64,000 nt of DNA from Posidonia oceanica (Eukaryota; Streptophyta; Magnoliopsida; Alismatales; Posidoniaceae): NCBI GenBank assembly GCA_037176725.1, contig JAZBRS010000054.1, forward strand, positions 10,558,001 through 10,622,000. The letters run 5' to 3'. Shown here piece by piece: positions 10,135 through 22,800 of this stretch. The first letter of the stretch is position 1. Each line of letters begins with the position of its first letter. The notes beneath the pieces were generated by a model. It was not told the DNA's origin. It worked only from the letters and a program-made list of their open reading frames with translations, and did not search any database. Both the position numbers and the translations under genes were made by a program.

Positions 10135-13100
10135 GTATGTGTTGACATTCCATTTTGACAGGCTGAATCAATTGGAATGTTTTGGTGGCTTCTGAACCCA
10201 AACCTAGGTCCAAACCCACACTATTCTCTTCCTCTTTTCCCTCAAAATAAGCCCAAACTCAACCTAAGATTACACCCCTCTCTTGAACCCAAAAATTAGC
10301 CAAAAACCATAGGAAAACTCACCCTTCCCAACTTAGCAAACCCACCAAAAAGTCCTTAAAATTTCAAACCAAAACCACCCCCAAAAATCCTAGGAAACTT
10401 AGGCAAAACTACCCTTTTTCTACACCTCAAAACCCTTCCAAAACTTCCTCAAAACCAAACCGAAACCCTGGGACCAAGAATAGAGACCCTAAACTATACA
10501 CCCACCAAATTTCACTCATTTCCAAAACCTCTAAGACCTCTTTTTGCCCAAATTATCCTTTTCTCTCTCCTGGATTATTCTTTTCTCTCTCCTCTCTCTC
10601 TCCTGATTATCCTCCTCCTTTTCTCCCTCTTTTTTGCCTGGCTGTGGACCCCCCTTGTGCTTCCATCTGTTCTCAATCTTATTCCTATTTTTATCTTATT
10701 TTTACCATTTTCTTTGATTTGCAAAAAATTACTTCCTTTCAACTTCTCTCTTTCCTATTTATTCCTCCATTTCTTCCTTTTCCTCTCCTTTCTAATTTCC
10801 TCTCCTCTTCTCTTGCAAAACCTTGAAAAACCTTTGAAAACCCTTAAAACTCTAAAACAAAAGAGAAACAAGTCAAAATCCTAAGAAGAAATAATTAAAA
10901 AACTAACCAAACAATCAAAAAACAAAAGCCTAATTAAATCCAACTAAAAAATGGGAAACCAAGAATGCAACTAAAAATGCGAAACCAACAAAAAGAAAAT
11001 GCTGTAAAATCAAGGAAAAAACCAAAAAGCAATTTAAAACAAGTCAAAGTGAGAACCGTACTAAAAGACACTCGAAAACAATTCCTAAAAAGAAAAGAAA
11101 ACAATTAAAAAGGTGCCAAGACAACTAATTAAAGAAAAAGAAGAAACCTAACAAATATAAGAAGAAGAACTCAAAAACCTAATTAAAAAAAAAGGGAGGG
11201 AAAATGATCCAAAAACACCCAACTAAAAATTTAACAAGAAGACCTAACAAAAAAAAAGAAATTAATTAAAAGAGCCCAACAAACAAAAATCAAAAGCAAA
11301 CCAAAAAGACTTAAGCAAAAGAGGACCAAAATCAAAAATACAAAACCCACTCTAATTAGTTTAAAACAAATTTTAAAAAAAATCCTAATTAACATCCCAG
11401 GTACCTAACAAGGAAAACATAATTAGAAAACAACTTAAAAGACTTAACAAACATTTAAACAAAATAAAAAACAAATCAAAATAAACAAAACTCTAAAAAC
11501 CCTAATCAAAACTAAATCTCTCTAAACCCAACTAATTAATCAAAAACAATTATTAAAAAACTTAATCAAGGCCCCAACTTAAAGCACAATCACTCTAAAA
11601 AACCTTTCCTATTTTTATTTTATTTTATCTCTTATTTATTTATTTATTTATTTCTCTCCTTTTTCTTCCTCCTCTCTTTCTTCCCTTCCTTTCTATTTCT
11701 CCTTTTCTTTTTTTGGTCCGGCCCATCTGACACCCCTCTCCTCCTTCCTTTCTTTTCTTTCCTTTTCTCCCGCGCGCACAGGCCCGGCCCACGGCTGATT
11801 TCTCCTCCTCTTCCCTTCTTCTTCCTCTACCGCTTCTTCTCTGGCCTTCTTTTTTCTCTCCGACACAACCAGCCTTCCGCAGTCGACAGCTCACTGTCCT
11901 TCCACCTGACCGTCCTTGCACCTTGCACGCCTTCTGCCCAGGTCGGACCGGCGTGCGCCGCCCTCCTCCCGTGCACCTGCAAGCACCATGCCACCACCAG
12001 CTAGAGCCATTAATTGCAGCCAGAGAACCTGCAGATCAAAAGCCATCAGAAACCAGCAGTAGCGGCGAGAAGCGCACACCCTTGCATTGCCCAGAGACCG
12101 ACCTTCTTCTTTGCACTCCCCCAGCCTCAGAAAACAGAGAGAACTCTCCCGATTTCCTCGGAAAAAAATCCGCATTTCCTTCCCCTTCGTCCCGCTGCAA
12201 ACCAGAACCAAAAATTCCTCCAAAACCTCTCCGAATTCGTCCCCCAATCTCACCTAGAATCCCAGCAATACACCCCTCCATCTCACGCCCGAAACCATAC
12301 CGGCACCTCCCCCCGAGCGCCCGGAAACCACTATAGAACCCAACATCTCTTCCTCCAAAAATTCCCATCTCTACTGAGCCTTGAACCTTCCCAAACTTCT
12401 TCACTTAACTCACCAGAACTCCACCTCTCCGACCCACTAGAGCCTTGGCCTCCTTCCCCCTCGCAGCCGAAGCCATCCACTTCAAACACCTGCAACCCAT
12501 TCTGTTTAGAAATCCAGACCTCAGCAATATCCCTCTCCAACGATCTACGACCCAATCCAAGCACCCAGAGACCTCCACTGAGCAACCAGCAAGCCGCTGG
12601 CATCTTCCAATTGAACCAGAGGGCAGTGAACACCTCTCCCCACCTCCTGCTGTCTCCTGAGCACCCACAGAAGCCAATTCCCTCTCCGGTCGTTGAAGCT
12701 CTGCTCCGGACGTTCAGGAAGCTCCGGCAGACTCCACTGAGAAGATTCCAACCTTCCCAAGCCGTCGACGTCCTCTCCATCAGCCGGACGAAGCTCGTCG
12801 GCATCCACTGAACCAGCTCGCGTCGGGAGGACTCCTCAGCCAGTAAAACAGGTACTGCTCCTTCTCCCTAGGTTAGTTTTCTTTCCTTCTTGCTTTTCCG
12901 GCCATTAGAATAGGGTTTCCCTCCCTCTGCATTGAAGTCAACGCCGTCGCGTCTTCGTCTTCTCCGACGAGCTCCAGTTCTGTCCCGCCGCTCCAGCCAG
13001 CAGAACTCAGCTTCGAGCATTCCCCGAAGATCGCACGGACTCCAGGAGCACGCCGATGCCTTCAGAATCCTCTCCCGTCGCGCCGATCGTCTGGTCGACC

Positions 13101-14137
13101 TCCGGAAGTCCAGTAGACCTCTGTCCAGCTCTCCGGCCATCTCCAGGCAGCACCACGGCTCGCCGAACGTCGCTCGATCTCCGCCCAGCTCTGGTGAACG
13201 CCGCCCACGCTTCCTCGCCTCCCCAGCATCCCTCCTCCTCTTTCTCCGGCAGCTGGTAGCAATTGCTACAGTGGCTGCTCGTCTGTGGTTTTACTATGCT
13301 TTTACTTCCTCTTAGTTAGCTATTTTTGCCAAATACTGCATTTTCGCCTTCTATTTTTGTTTTATTGCTTTCCAGTCCTGCCATCGTTTAAGATTCATTT
13401 AATTCTGAATTAAAATCATATGAAATTGCATGGAAAAAATCCAAAAATCAATTAATTGCATGTTAGTCCTTCTGATGTTAATCTGATTTAAATGCACATA
13501 TTTTACCTTGTTATATTGCATTTCTGGTCCCTGTTACTTTTCTTATTTGCAATTTAATCCTCTGATCTGTTAACTTAGGTTTTATTTGTCTATTTTTCTT
13601 ACTGCATTGCATTATCTTCCCTCACAGTATCTGATTTTTGCATATAGGTCCTTCATGATGCGCAGTATACATTTAAATGCATATTTTGCTTATAAAATTG
13701 CATTTTTGACCTTACATGATTTAATAATTGCATATAGGTCCTTTGCATGCTCAAAGTATGTATTTAAATGCATAGTTTGCTTATAAAATTGCATTTTTTG
13801 CCCCTGCATGTTTGAAAAATTGCATATAGGCCCCTGTTTGCATTCCAGACCACTCAGAACCTTGTCTTGCTGGAAAAATTGCATTTTAAACCCTGTTGAT
13901 TTCAAAATTGCATGTCGATTTACCATTCGACTTCGAAACCTGTCCTGATGCATGGCCACCCTGAAATTTGCATTTGGAACCCTGCATTCTGTAAAATTGC
14001 ATTCAAACCCCCATCTTTTTCAAAATTGCATGTAAGTCCCTTTTTTCTGAAAAAATCATCCTTAAGTCTCTTCTTGCATTCTGCGCGCATTGCATCCTTG
14101 CATCCGGCATCCCTTGCATACACTCAGGCATTCTTAG

Positions 14138-14155
14138 CTCCCGTTTACACGGGAG
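14138..14155 (+). promoter_or_regulatory. Hairpin conserved between LTR families
   Basis: CTCCCG-TTTACA-CGGGAG forms a perfect 6-bp stem. It is identical in the 3-prime LTR (40546-40563). In the diverged solo LTR at 24047-24064 it is CTCCC-CTTCACTT-GGGAG: the loop has changed but a 5-bp stem remains. The role is unknown; an RNA structure or a processing signal is possible. Confidence 0.5.
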
Positions 14156-14435
14156 GACCCGTTTTGCACACCCCTTAGGTCCCTTTTACACTTAGATCTT
14201 ATCCTCTCCCTTTTTCTGGCCTCCCGCCTTGAAGTCTGGATATCTTCAGATCCGGCCGTTGGATCTTCTCAAGTAAGCTACCTGGGCGACCCCGGCGGAG
14301 CATTCTTCAGCATGGACCAATCAGATTTCAGATCAGGCGTCAGATTTCCAAGGTAAGTCCTCTTGAACTTCGGTAGCTTCTTTTGCATATCATTCGCATT
14401 GCATGGCTTTTGCGCACTCTTCTCCGCTCTGTTTC

Positions 14436-14975
14436 TCGCACCGTTTTGCGTGCCAGCTTTGCTTCTCGCACCGTTTTGCGTGCCCAGCCCTATTTCTTCT
14501 CGCACTGTTTTGCGTGTCGCTTTGTTTCTTGCATCGTTTTGCGTGCCCAGCCCTGTTTCTCGCATCGTTTTGCGTGCCCGCTTTGTTTTCTTGCACCGTT
14601 TTGCGTGCCGTTTTGTTTCTTGCACCGTTTTACGTGTCTCTTTGTTTCTCGCACCGTTTTGCGTGCCGCTTTGTCTTCTTACACCGTTTTGCGTGCCGCT
14701 TTGTTTTCTTGCACTATTTCGCGTGTCGCTCTGCTTCTCGCATCGTTTTGCGTGCCTGCTTTGTTTTCTTACACCGTTTTGAGTGTCGCTTTGTTTTCTC
14801 GCACCGTTTTGCGTGTCGCTTTGTTTTCTTGCACCATTTTACGTGCCGCTCTTGTTTCTCGCATCGTTTTGCGTGTCGACCTCGTTTCTTGTACTATTTT
14901 GCATGTCGATTTCGTTTCTCGCACTGTTTTGCGTGTCGGCTTCGTTTCTCGCACCGTTTTACGTGTTTTACGTTG
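14436..14975. repeat. 30-bp tandem array in the 5-prime LTR, about 18 units
   Basis: The unit resembles CACCGTTTTGCGTGCCGCTT plus TGTTTTCTTG. Because the period is a multiple of three and the unit has few stops, long frames appear in several phases; these are not taken as genes. Homologous arrays lie at 40846-41822 (about 32 units) and 24737-24960 (about 7 units). Confidence 0.9.
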
Positions 14976-15658
14976 TTCCCTCTTGCATGTCGCCCGCATT
15001 GCCTGTTTTCACCGCTGTTTTGTTTTTTCGCCTGCATTTGCATATAAGGCAGTGATGCTAACTGTCTGAAGTTCTCACGAGCCAGGTTTCGCTCGGTTCG
15101 GAACACAGACAGCGTTGTTGAGCGCTTAGGCTGCACGTTTACTTTCTTGCATTGCATTTCGTCACTTAGAGCATACTTTTGAGCATTTAGATAGGCATTC
15201 ATTGGCACTTAGGCATTCAAAGTCTGCATTTCCCTGCGTATGCGAGCACCTTCTCGGGCGTGTCGGGGGTGCCTAACACCTTCCCCACACGTAACAGGAG
15301 TCCTTGCCCTCTCTCTTGGCCCGCAATGACCATATCGCCCTTATCCTAGGCACGAGTCACATCATTTGCATTCCTTTGTATCTCATCTCTTTTGCATTGC
15401 CTTGCATTGCATCTTTTGCTTGGTTTTGCGTGATTATTCACGCATTTCCCTGGTTTTCTTGTCTCCCGATCTAATAGACTTGGTAGCGACTCCGATTTTG
15501 TCTTATCTTCTTCTTTTCTTTCCCTTTTTCCTTTTTTAAATGTTTTCGAGTTAAGTCTTCCTTCTCGGACATAGCCGCTAATAGTGAGCCTGATTCTGAT
15601 CGGTGCACGCGAGCTTTGGCAGTGTGCATGGACGATCTGAACACTGGGATTACTACAG

Positions 15659-15676
15659 TGGCAACTCCGCTGGGGA
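15659..15676 (+). promoter_or_regulatory. Primer binding site, tRNA-Arg type
   Basis: TGGCAACTCCGCTGGGGA begins one base after the LTR end. It is complementary to a tRNA 3-prime end (TGG pairs with CCA) and is the tRNA-Arg-type site I associate with Tat/Ogre elements. Reverse transcription of the minus strand would start here. Confidence 0.8.
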
Positions 15677-15890
15677 TACTAGACTCCGGCTTTCGCCTTT
15701 GCTTTCGCTCGCTTGGGATTTGCTTTCTTTGTTTACCTTTGTGCCCTTTGCCTTGCTTTTGCTTATTTGCTCGCCTGTCCGCTGGGGATACTAGACTCCG
15801 GCTTTCGTTTTGGCTTTGGCTCGCTCGCATTCTGCTTGGGATTTGCCTTCTTTGTTTGCCTTTGTGTTTCCTTCGCCTGTTTTGCTCGTC
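15669..15890 (+). repeat. 112-bp tandem duplication just behind the primer site
   Basis: GCTGGGGATACTAGACTCCG starts at 15669 and again at 15781, each followed by similar text (GGCTTTCG, CTTGGGATTTGC, TTCTTTGTTT). The duplication includes the 3-prime part of the primer site but not its TGGCAACTCC core. Confidence 0.8.
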
Positions 15891-17099
15891 TTCCTGTGCA
15901 AACTCCTGGCAAGTCGCCCGTGGTTACTCAGCTTTGGTTTTGCATCCCCTTTGCCTCGATTTGCGCTCCGTTTTGCTCTGCTTTGCCTTTGTTGCTTGTT
16001 TGCTGGCTTTTTTCCTCGCATCTGCTCTTGTTTGCTTTATAGCTTGCCTGTTTTACTTTCTTTAGCACTTTTACTTATTACTGCTCTATTTCCTGCACAA
16101 TGCATGTTTACATACTTGTTTGGCAACACTACATGCTTTTTAAATGATGAATGCTTTCTTTTACATATTTGCTATGTCACCACGTACGCACATGCTCTGT
16201 ATATATGCCTTTTGACATGATAAATGCTTTCCCTTCACCATCGTGCTCACAAACACTCGCACATGCCATGCACTTGTCTTTTGCTCTGTTGTATGTTGTT
16301 GCCTGCCATATTTGGTTGATTTTCTTCTCTTTTGCATATGCCATGCCTAGGATAGTAAAGACTGATTGCTTTTCCTGTAGTTAATTAAAAACAGCAAGTA
16401 AAAATAAGATATAGGGTTAACTAGAGCCATCAACACACTTACACCCTCCTGGAGTTAATAAAATACGCAAGATAAAAGACTTTAATCATTTGCATGAAGC
16501 ATCATATAGGACATGCATCTTTTCATCTGAGTCCACCTATCAGTCTGCGAAGGATGGTTCCAGCCTCTCACTCCGATGCTTTGGCATGGCGGGAGTCGGT
16601 CGGTCTGTCCCCCCTTGTCAGGAGTCGTGTCGGTGCTAGTGGAGGGTACTTCCTACGCATAAGCGAGGTTGTGGCCACCAATGCACCACCCTGTTATTAC
16701 CTGAGCTTTGGACCGGGAGTTAGATAGGGGACCTACTTGTCTGACCTGAGTCGGTGACCCGTACACTTGTGGATATCCGGAGTAGACTACCTGCTGGGAA
16801 ACACTAGATTGGTGAGAGAGAGAATGCTAGAGTACATACATGTCATTCATGCCATGACTTAGTGCATTCGCATCTCATTTTTCTGTTCCTAATCCCGGTT
16901 TTTTGTTATGTCCTTAGCAGAGTTCAGTAAGCGATTTCCTTAGCTGGAGCTCGGGTTCCTCCCCTTGTTGACACCTCTGCTGAGACACCTGTGCTCGACC
17001 ATCTCTTTCGGAGCTACTCGCCTTTGCGAGCATAGCTCCTCGTTTGTCCGTCCGTTTTTCGCTCGTCGCAGTCCCGTTTTGACTCGCTCTCGGTCAGCA
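15891..17099 (+). other. Retrotransposon 5-prime leader
   Basis: There is no convincing gene. A pyrimidine-rich start gives way at about 16490 to a GC-richer segment. A plausible splice acceptor, TTATGTCCTTAGCAG, ends at 16920, 180 bases before the likely gag start. Confidence 0.5.
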
Positions 17100-19809
17100 A
17101 TGGCCCAGCGCACCGTCGAACCCCCGCTTACTCTTGCCTCGGAGGTGGTTTCCACTCCAGCCCCTCCGACTCCCGTTTCTAACCCCTCTATGCCCCCTAT
17201 GACGCCAGGATTTCCCTCTCTGTCGTCTAGGGCACCCCAGTTTGCTGTGGGACAGTGGCAGACGCTCGCTCCTCCTGATCCGGTCGTCGAGTCCATCTTG
17301 ATGACCACTTCTTGTATTCCGGAGGCGCCTCTGTCCCCATCTTCTCAGGGATTTGTCGCTTTTGACACCCCTTCTGCTGCTGCAGCGACCCTCGCCCTAG
17401 GACTCCAAACTCCCGGACAGTCCGGATCTCTTGGCTCTGGCCCCTCGCCGGCACTGCAATTCAGTGTTCCCACTGATGGGACACCTGAAGAACAGTACCA
17501 GAATCTGATGGATACTATCCAGCGGCTGCAGGGTATGACTCTATCAGTCCGCCCTTCTTCCCTTCCTGTTGGTCCTGAGGTTCCTGTGCGGCCTGCTCTC
17601 GCACATCATGCATTGCACTCTACACTTCTGCCTAGATCGTCGTCTCAACTGCTCACAGTTCCGGCGATGGGGGCACGTATCCCGCCTCTTGCATCTGCAC
17701 TGCACCACTCACAGCATGCGCCTCCGCCACCTGGTGGCCAGTCATTCGGACTGGTGGGAGCACAGTATCTCGCAGGCCCGCCCCCCGGCACCGCACCGGT
17801 GCGGCCGCTGTTACTCCAGCATTTTGCACCCACCGCACAGCATACCATCTATCCTCCCCCTTTGCATCAGGTTCAGAATTCCACATGCATCCCCCCTTAC
17901 ACTCCACCACAGCACGGGTATGCCGGCCATCACCTTGCGTCACCAGGCGATGTGATGGTAGATCCGGAGGAGCACCTCGGTGCGACCCAATCGGCATACG
18001 TGGTCTCTGCCCCTGCTGCCCCATCACCTGTGGCAGCCATGCCAGACCCTATCAACAACAGGATGAATGTTCTGGAGAAAGCACTGCGTCTAGTGCAGGG
18101 CACGGACCACCAGACCTACCAGTTCCGAGACCTCTGTTGTTTCCCAGAGGCGGTACTCCCCCCAAAGTTCAAAATCCCGGACTTTGAGAAGTATGATGTT
18201 AGGAGCTGCCCTATAGCCCATCTGAAGGCGTACTGCGGTGATCTCGCCCAGCTTCAGGCTGACGAGAGGTTGCTGATCCGCCTGTTCCAAAAGAGTTTGT
18301 CCGGTCCAGCCCTCAAGTGATTCACCTCACTTGACATGGCTACAATCAGGACATGGAACGACCTAAGCCAGGCGTTCTTGGAACAGTATTCCTTCAACCT
18401 CGATCTGGTCGCAAAGCACGCAGACCTGATCGCAACCAAGCAGAATCCGGGCGAGCCGTTCGGGGAGTACGTCGGCCGCTGGCGTGTCCTTGCCTCTCAA
18501 GTTTGAGATAGGCCCTCTGACGAGGAGTCTATCGAGATCATTATAAAAGGGGCACAGCCGTCCACCGGAGCTTTGCTTAGCATCCAACCTGTCAAAACCT
18601 TCACTGCATTGATCCGAGCTGGCACTCGCGTAGAGAGTTCGTTGCGGAGTGGCAACTTCCCCGCACTCTCCGTGCTTGCCAGGCAGGCCCCCGCCAGCAG
18701 TAACAGTAGCAGCAGCAGCGCCATCAACAACAACAACAGCATCAACAACAATCGTCCCAAGAGAAGGGATCCGCCGAAGCCCGTTGTTGCGTACGTCGAT
18801 TCCCTTGCTGCGCCTGTTCATCTAGCGTCCCGGTCTGCCCCTCTTCAAATCTATTACGCACCTGCACCTAGGACACACCCCACACCACAAATCACTACCA
18901 CCGCTCGACCGGTCTATCCTGCCGCACTGGTTCAGCAAGGACAATTCCCGAGGCCGAGACGGCCACCCGTAAAGAAGCAGAAGTTCGCCCCACTGGTGGA
19001 ACCGCTCACCGCCGTCCTCCCGAAGGTTGCGTCGCTCCTGAAGTTTCCGGAGGTTCGCCCACCACCAAACCCACTACCGCATTGGTTTAAGGCGAACCTT
19101 TTCTGCGATTTTCATCGAAGCGTCGGGCATTCGACTGATAATTGCTTCACTCTCCAGAACGCTATCCAGGATTTGATCGAATCGGGAACGATTGTGATCG
19201 ACACGCACGAGGCGTCCACTTCTACACCATCTCATGCATCTGCATCAGCATCTACCCCAGCTAATATTATCCGCCAGCCCCTGCCGGAGTACTCCTATTC
19301 AGGAGGCACAGGGACCTCAGGAATCCATTCTCTGTTTCCTTCTAAACCTCCCACATCTATGGTAGATCCTTCCGAGCTTATCCATGATGTTTCTACTCCC
19401 TTTCCGGTCTCTCTTTATCTTGCTGCTGTCGCTGGCTCCGAGTCAGGCGTTCATATGATCCGACCGCGCACCAGACCGGAGCGTTCTTCTGCACCAGCCA
19501 CCATGCTTTCTCGGACTCAAGCCCCAGTACACCTGGTAGGTAATCCGCAGCCAGTATCCCCAATACATCTCCTAGCCATACCTCAGCTGGGGTCTCCTGT
19601 GCACCTGTTAGCAAGACCTCAGTCCCCACCCCGTTTGCCTTCCCAGCAATCCTCTTATCCATGCCCTCCTCAACCAACAGGCACCCCTATAGCCCCTCTC
19701 GTGCTCGCTGCACGTGCTCCTGTGGTTATTAACCTAACTCGGGATACCCATCGCGTACCTTACAGCTACGCCACAGAAATGTGTGTGGAAGTGACGCGAT
19801 CGGGGAGGG
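17100..19809 (+). pseudogene. Retrotransposon gag, with two in-frame stops
   Basis: Gag forms the particle that packages the element RNA. The open frame begins at 16965, but the ATG at 17100 (MAQRTVEPP) is the likely start because upstream codons look like leader. A proline/serine-rich N-terminal half (to about 17990) precedes the retrotransposon gag domain (about 18060-18620, with ATIRTWNDLSQAFLEQY and FGEYVGRWR). A serine/asparagine run follows, then a zinc-knuckle-like CDFHRSVGHSTDNC near 19110-19150. TGA codons at 18318-18320 and 18504-18506 interrupt the same frame. The frame ends at the nested solo LTR, beyond which protease continues in the same phase. Confidence 0.9.
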
Positions 19810-22800
19810 TGTTGACACCCCATCTTGGCAGGCTTGGACCATTTGGAGCCCTCCTAGTGACTGCTGGACTCAAACTCAAACCAAACCAAACCCTAATCCT
19901 CTTCTTTACCCTTCAAAACCAGCCAAACTTGACCTAAGCCTTTACCCCTCTTCCCAAGCTCAAAACCTGACCAAAATCCATAAGAAAACCCACCAACACC
20001 CACTTAACAAACCTACCCAAAAACCCGCAGAAATTCAAATCAAGACCATTCCCAAAAACCCTAGAAAACCTAGGTAAAACTCCCCTTTTTCTACACCTTA
20101 AAACCCCTCCAAAACCTCCTTGGAACTAAACCAAAACCTCAGAACCAGCTCTAGAAACCCTAGACTACCCACTCTCCAACTTTCACTCCTTTTCGAGACT
20201 CCTAAGCCTTCCATTTGCTCAAATTATCGTTTTCTCTCTTTGGGATTATCGTTTTCTCTCTCCTCTCTCTCTCCTGATTATCGTCCCTCTTTTCATCACC
20301 CTCTTGTTCTCTTTCTGGCTTGGCTGTAGGCCCCCTTTGTACTTCTATCCCTTCTCTATCTTATTCCTATTTTTATTTTATTTTTAGCATTTTCCCTGAA
20401 TTTTAAAAATCATTTCCCTCAAACCTATCTCTTTTCCTTTCACTTCTCTCTTTTCCCATTCCTTTCCTCCTTCTCTTTCCCTTTTCTCTCTTTTGCGAAA
20501 ACCCATAAAAATCCCTAAAAATCTGTAAAACCCCAAAACATAAAAGAAACAAATCAGAGTTCTAAGAAAAACAACTAAAAAACATTAAACAAGCAATTAA
20601 AAACTTAAACTTAACTAAATCAAGCTAAAAAGAAAATCAAGCATGCAAACTAAAAAATACAAAACAAACCAAAAGAAAACACTGAAAAATCGAGAAAAAA
20701 CTAAAATAAAATCAAAACCCACCAAAAGTAAAAACCCCATCAGAAGAATTAAAAAAAACAAACCCTAAAAAGGAGAATTAAAAAACAAACACTAAGATAA
20801 GTAATTAAAGAAGCAAGAGACTTAACCTAATAAACATAAGAAAAACAACATAAGGACTTAATTAAAAAGGAAAAGGAAAACACATTTAAAAGACTTAAAA
20901 ACACCCCATCAAACCAGAGAAATCCAACTAAAATTTTCAAGAAAAATTAACAAATAAAAAAAATCAAAACATAATTCAAAAGACTTAAGAAAAGAAAACC
21001 CTAAAAGACTAAAACTAAAAGCCCAAAACCCACGCTAATTAATATAAAAATAAATTTTGAAAATCCTAATTAACATCCTAAAATACTTAACAAGAAAACA
21101 CAATTTAAAAAAAAAACAATTTAAAAGATTTAACAAACATTTAATCAAGTGGAAAACAAATTAAGAACAAGACAAAACCCTAAAACCCTAATCAAGCCCA
21201 AAACACACTAATTAACCCAAAACAGTCATTAAAAAATCTAATTAAAATCCTAACTCACAACACAAGCACCCTAATATTTCTACTTATTTTTAATTTATTT
21301 TTTCCTAATTTTATTTCTCCTCTTTTTCCTCTCTTTCTTTCTTTCTTCTCAATTTTCTTTCCTTTTTTCTCTGTTGGGCCCTTCAGCCCGCTCCTCTCCT
21401 TCTCTTTTATTTTTTCTTTTTATTCAAATTTGCGGCCCGGCCCACGACACAGTTCTCTTCTTCCTCCTTCCCTCCTCACAGTGCCTCCTCTTCCGCCTTC
21501 TGCAACTCCTGCTGCAACTTCTGCAACCGCCTGCCATTTTCAGTCCTCACCCTCTCACAGCTGGCCGCCCGTTGCAGCCCTTCCTCTGCCCTCGCTCCAC
21601 CTTTCGGCACATCAGCCCCCTAGCCCGTGCCTCTCGCCGGCCTATCGCTCTGTGCCACAGCTGCCAGCAGCCCTGCCGTTGCTGCCAATCTCCTGCAACC
21701 AGCCTTCCCAAGCCACCTCCTGCAATTGCTTTCGGGGGCTCCCGCTCGAACAAGAACCTTCCGCTCCTTCTTCCTCCCCAGAGGGAGAGCTTTGCGTCAT
21801 CCGGAGAGAAAAACCAGAGACCCATTCCATTGCATTTTCTTCCGCGTGAGCGACCTCCATTCTCCTCTTCTTCACCTTCCAATTCCAGAGAGAAGAGAGC
21901 AGCAGAAGAGAGTGTCTGAGGGAGTCTTCAGCGTCCCGGAGAGAAGCCTCAATCCCAGAGCATTCTCCACACCCAATCCTCCTCCTTTCTCTTCTGGAAT
22001 CTTCAGAAAATCCTCTTCTTTCTTTCCCAGCAAACCAGCACCCTTCCCGGCCATCATCCTCCTCCCAATTACTCCCCCAAGTTCACCCAACAACCAGCCA
22101 TTTCCCTTCACCATTCTACAGCCTTTCCACCACCCAAAGCTACCCTGATCACCCTCTAAAAGCCAACTGCAACCCAACAGAACCCACTCCGCAATTCCCT
22201 CCTCCAGAACTCACAGCATCCTTCCAAACTACACCCAAACACTCACCTGCACTCCACCTTTCCAGGCCACCTGACATCAGACCTCCTCGTCCACTACAGA
22301 CCCCAAGCTCCACTACAAACACCTTGCTTCGCTTCTGACCAAAATCAGTCCATCTCTCCATTTTCTCTCTACATGCTCCAGAACCCTCAGCCAACCATCC
22401 AAACCCCTTCGCCAGCATCCCAGCAGTCCTCCGGAAGACTCCACCCAAGCCGAGGAGCAGCAGACAGCTCCCCCGGCCTCCAGTAGCTCACAGTCGACCT
22501 ACAAACCGCATTTCCCCGTTCGAGCAGCAGAACCGCCACTTGATCATCTGGGAAGCACCGGAGCACCACCCTAAGAGGAGCCGAACCGCCGCGAGCCGCT
22601 GGAAGCCTCCTCTGCAACCGGACGAAGACCGCCGGCCAGCTCCGACTCTGTTGAGGTCGGGAGCACACTCCAGACGCTACCGCAGGTACTTCTCGCTCTT
22701 CCCCGCTCTCTCTCCTCCTCCTGCTGCTTTCCCGCCGATCAGAATCGGCTTCCAAGCCCTCCAGCTCCGCCTGCAACCCGCCGGACTCTCCTTCTTCTCC

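Larger units (their letters stand above)
10140..15657 (+). repeat. 5-prime LTR (5.5 kb)
   Basis: Composition changes in blocks. 10190-10500 is C/A-rich and 10500-10810 pyrimidine-rich. 10830-11600 is strongly A-rich and G-poor. 11600-11900 is pyrimidine-rich. 11900-13260 is GC-rich, possibly leader-like. 13400-14100 carries many TTGCAT motifs. 14436-14975 is the 30-bp array. The tail has conserved blocks including GTGCCTAACACCTTCC. Open frames seen here, including a 265-codon frame at 12014-12811, recur in the other LTR simply because the two LTRs are copies. Sampled stretches differ from the 3-prime LTR by about 1-4 percent. It is 549 bp shorter, mainly because of fewer array units. Confidence 0.93.

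Noticed and set aside
12014..12811. A 265-codon frame conserved at 38342-39139
   Set aside because: It lies in the LTRs, which are copies of each other by mechanism, overlaps other long frames in every phase of a C-rich tract, and has no recognisable domain.
21170..21200. Telomere-like CCCTAAA copies
   Set aside because: Only one or two isolated copies in an A/C-rich tract of an LTR, with no array.
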